A DNA stretch of 64,000 nt from Psychrosphaera algicola (lineage in GTDB: Bacteria; Pseudomonadota; Gammaproteobacteria; Enterobacterales; Alteromonadaceae). Of the stretch, positions 1 to 10,243 are shown piece after piece (the stretch's first letter is position 1; each line of letters starts with the position of its first letter). The stretch lies in assembly GCF_028401425.1 (NCBI RefSeq), contig NZ_JAQOMS010000002.1, forward strand, positions 2,852,001 to 2,916,000. The letters are read 5' to 3'. Below the pieces are notes generated by a model. The model was not told the origin of the DNA. It made no database searches and saw nothing but the letters and a program-made list of their open reading frames with translations. The position numbers and the translations under genes were made by a program.

Positions 1-1
1 A

Positions 2-484
2 AAAATAGTGTTAATGGTTTTTGTATTTTTGTCAGGTTGTGGAAAAGCAGTAACGAAAGGAGAGCCCGCAGCGGCATTTTCGTTGTCTAGTTTAGTCTCA
101 GATCAAACAATAACCCTGTCAGATTATAAAGGAAAAGTAGTCTACTTAGACTTTTGGGCAAGTTGGTGTAAACCCTGTATTGAGTCGTTTCCTAAATTAG
201 ATAAGTTGCATTCCAAATACAAAGATCAGGGTTTTGCGGTGATAGCGGTTAACTTGGACCAATCAAAAGATCTCGCACTAGCGTTTTTGCAAACCAATTC
301 TGTTGGCTATCAAGTGCTCTATGATGACGGTGCTAAGGTTGCTGGCTTATATGACGTAAGTTCGATGCCATCGTCGTATTTTATTGATAAAAAGGGCATT
401 GTTAGACTCGCTCATCAAGGATTTCGTCCTAGTGATGAAATTAAAATAGAGAAAGCAATACAACATTTGTTAGCTGAAAAGTAA
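2..484 (+). CDS. TlpA/ResA-like thioredoxin-fold lipoprotein (5' end probably outside window)
   Basis: Periplasm-facing thiol-disulfide oxidoreductase of the TlpA/ResA group, expected to reduce or exchange disulfides in exported proteins. A GTG at 8 opens the visible frame, but only ten residues precede the lipobox (LSGC) and there is no basic n-region, so the true start probably lies before base 1. The thioredoxin domain has the active site WCKPC at about residues 53-57 and a cis-proline (MPSSY) near 121, as the family requires. The frame is undamaged to its stop at 482-484. The substrate cannot be read from context; the next gene is unrelated. Confidence 0.85.
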   Translation, partial: KIVLMVFVFLSGCGKAVTKGEPAAAFSLSSLVSDQTITLSDYKGKVVYLDFWASWCKPCIESFPKLDKLHSKYKDQGFAVIAVNLDQSKDLALAFLQTNSVGYQVLYDDGAKVAGLYDVSSMPSSYFIDKKGIVRLAHQGFRPSDEIKIEKAIQHLLAEK

Positions 485-536
485 TCGATTGTACTATTCT
501 TTATGAACAAAATTTTGGATTGAAAAAGGAATTGCT

Positions 537-1127
537 GTGTACGTACCTCGACATTTTAAACACGATATAGACGACAGTGTGTTTAAATTTATAGAAAATA
601 ATGGTTTTGCGCAGCTTATTAGTTCAACTAATAACTTACCAGAAGTTACCTTTGTACCAATATTACTAAATGCTGATAAAACTAAGCTCATTTGTCACGT
701 CGCAAATCAAAACCCGCAGGCCAAAATTGAAGATGGTCAGATTGTTCTGGTTTCTTTTAGCGGTCCACACGGTTATGTTTCGCCAAGCTGGTATGAATCA
801 GCCGGTGTGCCAACATGGAATTACCAAGCTGTAAACGTTTATGGGAAAGTGACTAAAAGTCGTGACCCTGAACGCTTAACGCAGTTAGTCAATCAACTTA
901 CCGACAAGTATGAACGATATTATGACGCGCCGTGGCAACCAGAGTATCCAGATAAAATGTTACGTGCCATCACTTTGTTGGAAATTGAAATCACAGATAT
1001 TCAAGCAAAAAGTAAGTTAAGCCAAAACCGCAGTCGGGTTGACCAAGTTAATGTGATTAATGCGTTAAATAAAGAAGGCAATACCAAACTTGCGGAAGCG
1101 ATGAAAAAGAAAATAAACTGTAATTGA
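537..1127 (+). CDS. PaiB-like FMN-binding split-barrel protein
   Basis: FMN-binding protein of the PaiB family, about 196 residues and normal for the family. It begins at GTG (537) with the typical MYVPRHF opening; the central PHGYVSPSWY and VPTWNYQAVNVYG segments are hallmarks of the FMN-binding split barrel. Bacillus PaiB is described as a negative regulator of sporulation and protease genes, but in gammaproteobacteria the role is unproven and may be simple flavin or haem chemistry. No PaiA acetyltransferase partner is adjacent. The frame is intact, and the stop codon lies inside the downstream terminator stem. Confidence 0.85.
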   Translation: MYVPRHFKHDIDDSVFKFIENNGFAQLISSTNNLPEVTFVPILLNADKTKLICHVANQNPQAKIEDGQIVLVSFSGPHGYVSPSWYESAGVPTWNYQAVNVYGKVTKSRDPERLTQLVNQLTDKYERYYDAPWQPEYPDKMLRAITLLEIEITDIQAKSKLSQNRSRVDQVNVINALNKEGNTKLAEAMKKKINCN

Positions 1128-1157
1128 GTTCAGGAGCTAAAGCCTGAACTCAATTTT
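1123..1157. terminator. Bidirectional terminator between paiB-like gene and hslO
   Basis: A perfect 12-bp inverted repeat (1123-1134 with 1143-1154, arm ATTGAGTTCAGG) with an 8-nt loop, then TTTT on the plus strand. It sits between two convergent genes and overlaps the stop codon of the upstream one. Confidence 0.85.
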
Positions 1158-1175
1158 AAAGTGGCAATCGATGAC

Positions 1176-2060
1176 CTAATTAATCGAATCAGGTTCTTCA
1201 TTTGAAGCACTAAATACGGCTTCAACGTCAATACTGTCAAACAAATACGGTGTTAAACAAAACTGACAGATTATCTCGATGTTGCCACGTTCTTCGATCA
1301 ACGCTTTTGCGTCTTCTAAAGTTAACTGGCGAATGGTATTAGCCGTTTTTTCACGGCTACAACCACATTCATAGGTAATTTCCTGTGGCGCAAACATTTC
1401 TGGATTGTCTTCATGATAAAGTCTGATCAGCACTTGTTCTGGCGGTAAGTTTAATAGCTCGTCATCTTTTATAGTTTGCGTTAGTGCTTCAAGATGATAG
1501 AAGTCATCTTTAGCTTTTTCTTCCACTGGAAGAACCTGCAGCAAAATCCCAGCGGCTTTATGATCACCACCTGAAATATCAGTCGCTAACCAAATTCGAG
1601 TTTGTAATTGTTCAGAACTGACAAAGTATTGCTCAACACACTCCATCAATGTCGGCTTATCTAATGCGGCAACACCTTGGTAACGCTCGCCATTTTTTGG
1701 CGCAATTGTGATGACCATTAAACCATTGCCAATAAGGTGTTGAATATCGCCGTCGGTAACATCGTCGCTGAATTTTGCCGTTGCTCGCAGTTGCTGGTGG
1801 TTATTACCATTTACTACAGCGTAACTTAAAGGGCCATCACCTTGAATTTGAACGCTAATCTCACCTTCAAATTTTAACATTGCGGTCATTAAACTCGTTA
1901 CCGCTAACAATTCGCCCAATATACGCTTTACCGGATCTGGGTAATTGTGATTGGTAAGCATTGAATTAAAACTTTGATTTATTTGAACTAATTCACCACG
2001 TACATGGTACTTTTCGAATAAATAACGGTGTAACAAGTCTGGATTGTTTTGGTCTGTCAT
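1176..2060 (-). CDS. hslO: Hsp33 redox-activated chaperone
   Basis: Cytosolic holdase chaperone Hsp33, switched on when its zinc-binding cysteines are oxidised. At 294 residues it is the usual length. The C-terminal redox switch is complete: CGC (in ECGCSREK) followed about 30 residues later by CQFC, giving the four zinc ligands. The N-terminal part has the family's MTAMLKFEGEISVQIQG and GDHKAAGILLQ stretches. It lies six bases downstream of hslR, so the two heat-shock genes are very likely cotranscribed. Intact, with no anomalies. Confidence 0.95.
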   Translation of the reverse strand: MTDQNNPDLLHRYLFEKYHVRGELVQINQSFNSMLTNHNYPDPVKRILGELLAVTSLMTAMLKFEGEISVQIQGDGPLSYAVVNGNNHQQLRATAKFSDDVTDGDIQHLIGNGLMVITIAPKNGERYQGVAALDKPTLMECVEQYFVSSEQLQTRIWLATDISGGDHKAAGILLQVLPVEEKAKDDFYHLEALTQTIKDDELLNLPPEQVLIRLYHEDNPEMFAPQEITYECGCSREKTANTIRQLTLEDAKALIEERGNIEIICQFCLTPYLFDSIDVEAVFSASNEEPDSIN

Positions 2061-2066
2061 TTTGGC

Positions 2067-2462
2067 TTACTCAAATTTATCTGAATTTTTAAAATTAATT
2101 AGGGTGCGACGCTGTTTTTTGTCAGGACGTTTATCAGGACGAGGTGACATAGCGGCGCTAGAGCTTCGGGCAAGTTGTTGCGCTTCACGATGGAGGATAC
2201 TCGCGGGAGTTTCTTCATAAAGCGTTTGGGCTACCGTAAAGTTCTGACGTTTTTGTTCAACAACTTTAATTACAACAGTTTTTTCGTCATATCCTTGACG
2301 TAGCTTCACTTCTGCTCCAACCTCTACCGCCTTTGAAGCTTTACATCTTTGACCATTATAATGAACTTTTCCGCCATTGATCATGTCTGTAGCTACAGAA
2401 CGAGTTTTGTAGAAGCGTGCGGCCCAAAGCCATTTGTCGAGACGTACTTTTGTTTCAGACAT
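2067..2462 (-). CDS. hslR: Hsp15 ribosome-associated heat-shock protein
   Basis: RNA-binding protein of the Hsp15 family (131 residues). It binds free 50S subunits carrying a nascent chain and recycles them after heat shock. The S4 RNA-binding domain fills the N-terminal half (VRLDKWLWAARFYKTRS, INGGKVHYNGQ), followed by the basic tail typical of the family (RPDKRPDKKQRRTLINF). It is the first gene of an hslR-hslO pair and is divergent from the gsp operon; the 181-bp gap from 2463 to 2643 should hold promoters for both directions. Confidence 0.93.
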   Translation of the reverse strand: MSETKVRLDKWLWAARFYKTRSVATDMINGGKVHYNGQRCKASKAVEVGAEVKLRQGYDEKTVVIKVVEQKRQNFTVAQTLYEETPASILHREAQQLARSSSAAMSPRPDKRPDKKQRRTLINFKNSDKFE

Positions 2463-2643
2463 AATATGTAACTGTTTACTTCATGCAGGTATAAAAAATT
2501 CCGGCAGAATGTAGCATAGTTAGTGATTTTCCGCTACTTGTAGGGTTATACTCTACGCGTTTTAAAGTAGTTCTTTTTATTCGTTTTTATTGATGATGGT
2601 GCATTTTTTTAAATTCTAAATACCATCCTAAGAGAGATTATTA

Positions 2644-3647
2644 ATGGAGTCGTCTCGCTTTTTTGAGCAGCTCAATCGATTTTGGCAAAAAGTGCCACAA
2701 CAAAAGCTAAGTATTTTGGTGACGATAATGTTGTTGCTATATTGCGCCAACATGGTTGCCAATATGGTTTGGCAACTGGTTCCTGTAAGTCCGAGTAAGG
2801 GCCAATTTGTCACAGTGAGCGGCATAAAGTCTAATGCGACGACTCAACAAGCGAGTCAGTTAGACATGTCTGCGTTGCTAAAATTAAATTTATTTGGTGA
2901 CGAAAGTAAAGTACCAGAAGTTGTTAAACCAGTTGTAACCAACACCGATGCCCCAAAAACACGACTAAATGTGACGTTAACAGGGTTAGTCGCTGATAAT
3001 TCAAGCAGTACCTCCCAAACGAGTGTGGCTATCATCGAAAGTGCCGGCAATCAGTCAACCTATGGAATTGGCGAAACAATTGATAAAACTCAAGCCAAAG
3101 TTGACCAGATTTTATTAGACCGTGTGATTTTATCTGTGAGCGGCCGATACGAGACATTAATGCTCGAAGGTATAGAATATTCAACAACTATCCTTAGCAG
3201 TGCCGATGAAATGGTTGATGAAACGTCAAAACTAGCAGATAGTCAGATTATTAAAGGAACTGCAAGGCCAACGGTTAAAAGACCTAAGGTCAAAGCCACG
3301 CCGAAAAAAATGGATAAGCGTGCCGATGTTGAATTGTCTAAATCGTTAAGAGAGCAACGTGAACAATTGTTCTCCGATCCAAAAAAATTAATGGACTACA
3401 TCCGAATTCGTCCCGACAGAAAAGGCGGCGAATTACGCGGGTATAGACTGACACTACAGGTAAAGATCCAAGCCTGTTTAAACAAGTTGGCCTAAAACAT
3501 AATGATCTGGCCGTTAATATTAACGGGTTTGATCTCACCGACATGAAGCAGGCACTGTCTGTGATGCGCGAGTTGCGGTCGATGACAGAAGCAAGTATTA
3601 CGGTGTTGAGAGAAGATACCACTGTAGAAATTATTTTGGCTTTATAG
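2644..3647 (+). CDS. gspC: Type II secretion inner-membrane protein GspC (frameshift near 3456)
   Basis: GspC links the inner-membrane platform to the GspD secretin. A short cytoplasmic N-terminus is followed by one transmembrane segment (about residues 20-40, ILVTIMLLLYCANMVANM), the periplasmic homology region (LNVTLTGLVADN, VAIIESAGNQSTYGIGETI) and a C-terminal PDZ-like domain. The first frame stops at 3495, but the protein plainly continues in another frame as LFKQVGLKHNDLAVNINGFD to TAG at 3645-3647. One C is missing at 3454-3460 (CTACAGG for expected CTACCAGG, giving LPGKDPS). It is the first gene of gspC-N and starts at ATG 2644. Confidence 0.93.
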
Positions 3648-3664
3648 CCCCGGAGTTTGATGTA

Positions 3665-5870
3665 ATGGGATTTGTTTCCACTGAGTACGTAAATTTAATG
3701 ACGCGTACAGTTAAGAAAACCAAAAGTTTGGTTGTATCTGCTGTTTTTACAGTTGTGATAATGGTTTCTGCTGGTACCACAACAAATGTTTACGCTAACC
3801 AATATTCACCTAATTTTAAAGGGACAGACATCAACGAGTTTATCAATATCGTTGGTAAGATCCTGCAAAAACCATCATCATCGATCCGTCTGTGCGCGGT
3901 AAAGTGAATGTTAGATCTTATGATTTGTTAACCGAAGAACAGTATTATCACTTTTTCTAAATGTCTTAGGCGTTTATGGATTTGCGGTTATCGACATGGG
4001 CGACAATATTCTTAAAGTCGTTAAAGCCAAAGACGCTAAAACCTCACCGACGCCGGTCGTAGGTGATGAAGCACCTGGTGTTGGTGACGAAATGGTGACA
4101 CGGGTTGTACAGGTTAAAAATGTATCTGTACGAGAACTTGCGCCGTTATTACGTCAGTTGAGCGATCAATCTGGCAGTGGTCACGTTGTTCATTACGACC
4201 CGTCAAACGTTATTATGATTGTGGGTGCCGCGGCAACTGTAAATCGCTTAGTTGAAATCATCAGCCGCGTTGACCGTGCAGGTGACCAAAAAGTTGAAAT
4301 TATTCGTTTAGAATTTGCATCAGCAAGTGAGATTGTTCGCATTATTGAAAGTATTTATAAATCGGCTGGTAAAAAGGACCAACCGGATTTTCTTATTCCT
4401 AAAATCGTTGCAGATGACCGTACCAATAGCGTTATCGTTAGCGGCGAATTAAAAGCCCGTGAAAAAGTATCAGAACTGATTAAATTGCTCGATGCAGAAT
4501 TAGAAACAACAGGTAATACTCGAGTTCATTATTTAAAATATGCTAAAGCAGAAGAAGTCGTTAAAGTATTGACCGGAGTGTCAGATTCATTAGCGGCAGA
4601 CGGCAAAGGTAGCACGACAAAAACATCTTCTAGAAGCGCAAAACGTGACTATTCAATTCAAGCTCACCCTGATTCAAATTCATTAGTGATTAACGCTGAA
4701 CCTGACATGATGCGTTCGTTAGAACAGATCATCCGTCAATTAGATATTCGTCGTCAGCAAGTATTAGTCGAAGCGATTATTGTTGAAGTATTTGAAAGTG
4801 ACGGTATTAACTTAGGTGTCCAGTGGGGCAGCGAAGACGCTGGGTTTACTCAGTTCAATAACGGCGTAACACCACTAAGCAGTGTTGCTGGTGGCGCGTA
4901 TGCCGCTCGTGACCAAGTAACCGAAACGCTTGTTGAAGGGTTTGACGAAAACGGCAATCTAAACACCACGCCTAAAACAACCACAGTACAGGGTGACTAC
5001 ACTGGTCTAGCTCAAGTGCTAAGCGGAATGACTGGTTTTGCAACTGGATTTGTTGACGGTGGCTGGGGCGCGGTAATCCAAGCGGTTCGTAACGATACTA
5101 AATCAAATATCTTAGCAACACCGTCAATTACCACATTGGATAATGAAGAAGCGTCTATCCTAGTAGGTTCGGAAATTCCAATCCTAACTGGCTCTGCGGC
5201 GAGTGGCAGCAATAACAATCCATTCCAAACGGTTGAGCGTAAAGAAGTTGGTATTAAATTAAAAGTGACACCACAAATTAATGAAGGTACTGCTGTTCAA
5301 TTATTAATTGAACAAGAAGTCTCAAGTGTCAGTGGTGCAACTGGAGTGGATGTTGGCATAAACAAACGTTCAATTAAAACCTCAGTATTAGCTGAAGACG
5401 GTGCAACAATTGTTATTGGTGGCCTTATTGACGAAGACGTTCAAGAAAGTGTGCAGAAAGTACCTCTGTTGGGTGATATCCCAATTCTTGGCCATTTATT
5501 CCGTTCAACTGGCACAACCAAACGTAAACGTAATTTGATGGTATTTATCCGTCCTCAAATTATTCGCGACAGTTCAACCATGATTAATGAAAGTCGCCGC
5601 AAATATAACTTCATGCGTGGTGAACAACTTAAACGCGAAGATGATGGTATTTCATTAATGCCGTTCACGAGTCATCCTGTATTGCAGGACTGGGATGAAA
5701 CATTAACATTGCCACCAAACTTTGAAGACTACATGGACCAACAGGACATGGATCCTCAAGGCCCTAGTCAAGATGGTGATGAAGAGCAGGGTATTGATCC
5801 TACCATGTTAGATGATGAGTCAGAACCGAGTGAGAATACGGGTTCAGGCAACACTAATTTAGGTCAATAA
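3665..5870 (+). CDS. gspD: Type II secretion outer-membrane secretin GspD (two frameshifts)
   Basis: Secretin that forms the outer-membrane channel of the type II secretion system. It starts at ATG 3665 with a signal peptide ending near VYANQ, then has N0, the repeated N1-N3 domains (several VRELAPLLRQL/IVRIIESIYK-type repeats) and the C-terminal secretin domain (VGSEIPILTG, KVPLLGDIPILGHLFRST). An acidic tail follows, usual for Alteromonadales and Vibrio GspD. Two one-base losses in homopolymers break the frame: near 3873 (CAAAAACC, expected six A) and near 3955 (CACTTTTTC, expected six T). Both restore continuous N0 sequence (IDPSVRGKVNVRSYDLL, VLGVYGFAVIDM). It follows gspC by 17 bp. Confidence 0.95.
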
Positions 5871-5871
5871 C

Positions 5872-7459
5872 ATGACAGCTGAAACAGATAACATGTCCCA
5901 AACTTCAGCTGAGCTTAATGAGTTAACACCTGACTCTGAAGCTGCTTTAGACGCAAGCGTTAATTTGGTTTCAAACGCTGAACTAAATGGCTTGAGATTA
6001 CCGTTTGGTTTTGCCAAACGCTTTGGTGTCATGCTGTCGCATGTTGAACAAGATACACCAAAATTATTATTAAAGTCTGACACTAATTTTGACGCTTTAA
6101 TGGAAGTACGACGGGTTATTGGTCGTGCATTGCCCTATCAGATTGTTCAACCTGATGTTTTTGATCATGAACTTGAACAAGCTTATCAGCGTAACGCTTC
6201 TGAAACGCAGCAGTTAATGGAAGACATTGGCAACGAAGTTGACTTGTTTTCTTTGCAGAGGAGTTACCATAGGTACTGAAGATTTACTCGAAAGCGAAGA
6301 CGACGCGCCAATCATAAAATTAATCAATGCGACCTTATCGGAAGCGATTAAAGAAGGTGCCTCTGACATACATATCGAAACTTTCGAAAAACAACTTGTT
6401 ATACGTTTTCGAGTCGATGGTGTGTTACGAGAAGTGTTATCACCAAATCGTAAATTAGCCTCGTTATTAGTATCTCGTATTAAGGTTATGGCGCAACTCG
6501 ATATTGCTGAAAAACGTGTTCCTCAGGATGGTCGTATATCCCTTCGTATTGCGGGTCGTGCGATTGATGTTCGTGTTTCGACAATGCCATCGGCTTATGG
6601 CGAACGGGTTGTAATGCGTTTGTTGGATAAAAATAACGCTCGATTAAACCTGCCTGATTTGGGGATGGATAAAACCAACGAAGCCCACTTTGCTGACTTA
6701 CTGCGTAAACCCCACGGAATTATTCTTGTTACGGGACCAACCGGTTCTGGTAAAAGTACCACCTTGTACGCTGGACTGTCAGACATTAACAGCAAAGACA
6801 GAAACATTTTAACAGTCGAAGATCCGATAGAGTATGAACTGCAAGGCATTGGTCAAACGCAGGTTAATACTAAGGTCGACATGACCTTTGCCCGCGGACT
6901 CAGAGCCATTTTACGACAAGACCCAGATGTCGTTATGATAGGTGAGATACGAGATCTAGTCACTGCTGAAATTGCCGTTCAAGCCTCACTTACCGGTCAC
7001 TTAGTTATTTCAACGCTGCATACCAATACCGCCGCTGGCGCGATTACTCGAATGGAAGACATGGGCATTGAACCTTTCTTATTATCTTCGAGTTTATTAG
7101 CGGTATTAGCGCAACGACTAGTCCGAACATTGTGTTCAGAATGTAAAGTGCCTTATTCACCAGATGCTGCAGAATTAGCTTTACTAGGTTGGTCTGAGGA
7201 TCATGAGGGCAGCTTGTATCATCCAAAAGGATGCGATAAGTGTAATTTCTCCGGTTATCGCGGACGAGTGGGTATCCATGAATTATTAATTGTCGATGAA
7301 CATGTAAGAGAACTGATCCACAATGGTCAGGGCGAACAAGTTATTGAAAAATATGTACGTAAGATCACCCCAAGTATACGAGACGACGGCTTTGCTAAAG
7401 TTACCGCAGGTGTTACTACATTAGAAGAAGTGCTGCGAGTTACGCGTGAGGACGAATAA
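5872..7459 (+). CDS. gspE: Type II secretion ATPase GspE (disrupted near 6255-6273)
   Basis: Cytoplasmic hexameric ATPase that drives pseudopilus assembly. The N-terminal domain that contacts GspL (LRLPFGFAKRFGV) is followed by the nucleotide-binding core with Walker A GPTGSGKST, the Asp box, Walker B LRQDPDVVMIGEIRD, a His box, and a zinc tetracysteine (CSEC then CDKC). It starts at ATG 5872, one base after gspD's stop. Between 6250 and 6275 the frame changes: a G appears missing (LFSL-AEELP expected), and CCATAGG at 6267-6273 stands where CCAGG (Pro-Gly) fits. After that, TEDLLESEDDAPIIKLIN resumes as in Vibrio EpsE. The stop overlaps the gspF ATG (TAATG). Confidence 0.95.
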
Positions 7460-8677
7460 TGGCGGCGTTTGAATACAAAGCACTTGATGGCAAAGGCAAA
7501 ACCAAAAAGGCATTTTGGAAGCGGATACAGCAAAACAAATTCGCCAGCAATTGCGTGAAAAAGGGTTAGTGCCGCTTGAAGTCACTCAAGCAAGCCAAAA
7601 AGAAAAACAAACAGCAGCCGGAATTAGCCTCTTTCAGCCTAAAATATCCGCCAATGATTTGGCCCTTATCACTCGCCAATTAGCAACATTAGTAGGTTCT
7701 GCGCTGACCATTGAAGCCGCATTATTAGCGGTTGCTGAACAATGTGACAAACCAAGATTAAAACGTACCGTAATGGCCATTCGCTCCAAGGTAGTAGAAG
7801 GTTATACGCTTGCCGATGGGATGAAAGAATTTCCATATATCTTTGACCATTTGTTCCGCTCTATGGTGGCCGCCGGTGAAAAGTCAGGGCATTTAGACGA
7901 AGTATTAAATCGCTTAGCCGATTACACCGAACAGCGTCAGGCAACCAAAAGCCAGCTTACTCAAGCAATGATTTACCCACTGATGTTGACCATATTTGCC
8001 ATTGGCATCGTCTCGTTTTTATTAGCGTCAGTGGTGCCACAAATTGTTGGCCAGTTTGTTGACTCTGGCCAAGCTTTACCCGGCACCACTCAGTTTTTAT
8101 TAGATGTCAGTGATTTTATCATTGCTTACGGCTTTACTATGGTCATCGCCATATTAGCTTTGTTGATTTTTGCTCAGCGAATGTTGCAAAGGCCCTCAGT
8201 GAGATTAAAGTTTGATCGGTTATTATTGAACTTACCGCTTATTGGCAGAGTCGTATTAGGGGTTAATACTGCTCGCTTTGCTCGAACATTAAGTATATTA
8301 ACGTCAAGTGCCGTTCCTATTTTGGAAGGTATGATGATATCTGGCGAAGTGTTAACAAATAGTTATATCAAAAAGGGGTGAAAGACGCCTCAGATAATGT
8401 TCGAGAGGGTTCGTCTTTAAAAGGGTCGTTAGATCAAACCAAAATTTTTCCTCCGATGATGTTACACATGATCGGCAGTGGTGAGAAATCCGGTGAATTG
8501 GAACAAATGTTAGGCCGTGCCGCTGACAACCAAGACAACGAAATGGATGCAACATTAAAGATAAGCCTCGGCTTATTAACACCGTTAATCGTCTTAGTGA
8601 TGGCGGGCATGGTAATGTTTATTTTAATGGCAATTTTGCAACCAATTATGGAAATGAACAATTTAGTTGGGTTATAA
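7459..8677 (+). CDS. gspF: Type II secretion inner-membrane platform protein GspF (two frameshifts)
   Basis: Polytopic inner-membrane platform protein, about 406 residues when repaired, as expected for the family. ATG 7459 overlaps the gspE stop and gives MAAFEYKALDGKGK. Two T2SSF domains are visible (LALITRQLATLVGSAL and, later, LSILTSSAVPILEGM), with membrane segments around LMLTIFAIGIVSFLLASVV and VIAILALLIFA and at the C-terminus. Frame breaks: near 7509 (AAGGC for expected AAGGGC) and at about 8378 (a run of four G where five are needed for KKGVKDASDNV). Both are homopolymer losses. Confidence 0.94.
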
Positions 8678-8694
8678 AATTTCAGGAGTAGAAA

Positions 8695-9141
8695 GTGAAT
8701 AGGTCTCATATGAAACACAACAAACAAAACGGCTTTACCTTATTAGAAGTCATGATCGTAATTGCTATTTTAGGCATGATTGCGGGCATGGTTGTACCAA
8801 ACTTAATGGGGTCTACGGATGATGCAAAAATTCAGAGTACGGCAATTGAAATCCGTAACCTAGAATCAACGTTAGACATGTACAAATTAAAAGCAGGTCA
8901 ATACCCAACAACAGAGCAAGGTATGGAAGCATTAGTGACAATGCCTGAAATGGAGCCTGTACCACGTAATTATCCTGAAGATGGCTTTTTGAAAAAAGTC
9001 CCTGTGGATAAATGGGGTAATGAATATCAGTTGATCTCTCCAGGAGAGTTGGGCAAATACGACTTATTCTCTATGGGGCCAGACGGCGAAGCCGGTACTG
9101 ATGACGATATTGGTAACTGGAACGCTGACGAGTTTTTATAA
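8695..9141 (+). CDS. gspG: Type II secretion major pseudopilin GspG
   Basis: Major pseudopilin that forms the pseudopilus rod. A short basic leader is cleaved by prepilin peptidase at G^FTLLEVMIV, with the conserved Glu5. The C-terminal half carries the calcium-site and KYDLFSMGPDGEAGTDDDIGNW signature of GspG. GTG 8695 is preferred because AGGAG lies six bases upstream; ATG 8710 is the other candidate. The frame is intact. The gene is followed by a terminator-like hairpin (9168-9197), which would raise its transcript level over the minor pseudopilins. Confidence 0.96.
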   Translation: MNRSHMKHNKQNGFTLLEVMIVIAILGMIAGMVVPNLMGSTDDAKIQSTAIEIRNLESTLDMYKLKAGQYPTTEQGMEALVTMPEMEPVPRNYPEDGFLKKVPVDKWGNEYQLISPGELGKYDLFSMGPDGEAGTDDDIGNWNADEFL

Positions 9142-9167
9142 ACCAAACTCGTTGTAACCGTTATACG

Positions 9168-9197
9168 CAGGGCTTGTCTTACGATAGGCCCTGTTTT
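9168..9197 (+). terminator. Attenuator-like hairpin between gspG and gspH
   Basis: An 11-bp stem (9168-9178 with 9183-9193, including two G-U pairs) closes a TTAC loop and is followed by TTTT. It lies inside the operon, directly after the major pseudopilin gene, and is likely a partial terminator or 3'-end stabiliser. Confidence 0.7.
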
Positions 9198-9243
9198 GTC
9201 TCAGATAAAGTTATTTATTTCGCAACACAACATAGGTAGTTCA

Positions 9244-9835
9244 GTGCATAAAAGTAAAGGGTTCACATTGTTAGAACTGTTGCTTGTTATCGTTGTGATC
9301 GGTTATTTGGTCACTATGGTACGTTTGCCTTCGCTTGCTCCGGATCCCTTTGAACTCACCGAAAAACAAGCGGCTCGAATGACCCACTTGGTAAATTTAG
9401 CGTCGGAATATGCGGTATTAAATAATATGCAATTGGGACTGGCTGTCACCGAAGACCGTTTTGCATTTTTAGTCTTTGACGGTGAAGCCTTAGCAACCAT
9501 TCCAAGAACCGCCTTTTGATATCAAACCTCTCGACGAATATGTTCGTTTAGAGTTGATCCTCGACGGTTTATCGTGGCAAGAAGACAACCTATTGAGTGC
9601 TGTTGAATTTATTGATGAAGAACGCCTAGAGCAACTGCAGGAACTAGATCCAGAAGAGCAAAAGCTCGCGATACCACAAATTTTTATTTTGTCGTCGGGT
9701 GAAATCTCCCCATTTGATATTACCGTTGAATTTGACGATGGTTTTGCCAACCCAGTAAGCTTTCTTATCCGTGGTGAATTTACTGCGCCGGTGAGAATGT
9801 ATGACCCGTTACAGCAGTTGGCGTTGGATAACTAA
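9244..9835 (+). CDS. gspH: Type II secretion minor pseudopilin GspH (frameshift near 9511)
   Basis: Minor pseudopilin of the pseudopilus tip complex. GTG 9244 gives the short leader MHKSKG^FTLLELLLV; a TTG at 9196 would add 16 residues and overlap the attenuator tail, so it is less likely. The first frame ends at 9519 after ALATIP; the protein resumes as PPFDIKPLDEYVRLELILDG and runs to TAA at 9833-9835. One extra or two missing bases near 9508-9512 account for this. Length after repair is about 197 residues. It abuts gspI, whose ATG is at 9836. Confidence 0.9.
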
Positions 9836-10243
9836 ATGAACTCAAGCCAACGTATGCGACGTCAATCATCACAGGGCTTTACCTTAATTGAGCTGTTGCT
9901 CGCCCTTGCCATTTTTGCCTATTCAGCCGGGGCAATCATGAAGTTGGTCGGTCAATCTGCAAATAACCTAAGCCAAATTGAAGAAATGACCTTTGCTTCT
10001 TGGGTCGCTAATAATCGACTAGCTGAGCTGCAAGCCTTGCAGGTATGGCCGCCAAAAAATAACGAAAAAGGCGAAGTCGAAATGGCAGGTAAACTGTGGT
10101 TTTGGCAGCAAGTCGTAGTGGAAACAGAAGACAAACGCTTACGCCAAATAACGGTGTCGGTCGGCTTAGATAAGTCGATGGCTACAAGCATTCATCAATT
10201 GAGTACGTTTGTTAGTGAAAATAAAGCGAAGGAGACCCAATAA
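9836..10243 (+). CDS. gspI: Type II secretion minor pseudopilin GspI
   Basis: Minor pseudopilin that nucleates the tip complex with GspJ and GspK. It has a prepilin cleavage site at QG^FTLIELLLALAIF and is 135 residues, the family's size. The conserved NRLAELQ segment (about residues 57-63) follows the N-terminal helix. The start is immediately after the gspH stop and the stop overlaps the gspJ ATG (TAATG). Intact. Confidence 0.93.
   Translation: MNSSQRMRRQSSQGFTLIELLLALAIFAYSAGAIMKLVGQSANNLSQIEEMTFASWVANNRLAELQALQVWPPKNNEKGEVEMAGKLWFWQQVVVETEDKRLRQITVSVGLDKSMATSIHQLSTFVSENKAKETQ

Noticed and set aside
3873..8381. Programmed ribosomal frameshifting in gsp genes
   Set aside because: No conserved slippery heptamer or downstream structure, and equivalent genes in other species have a single frame.
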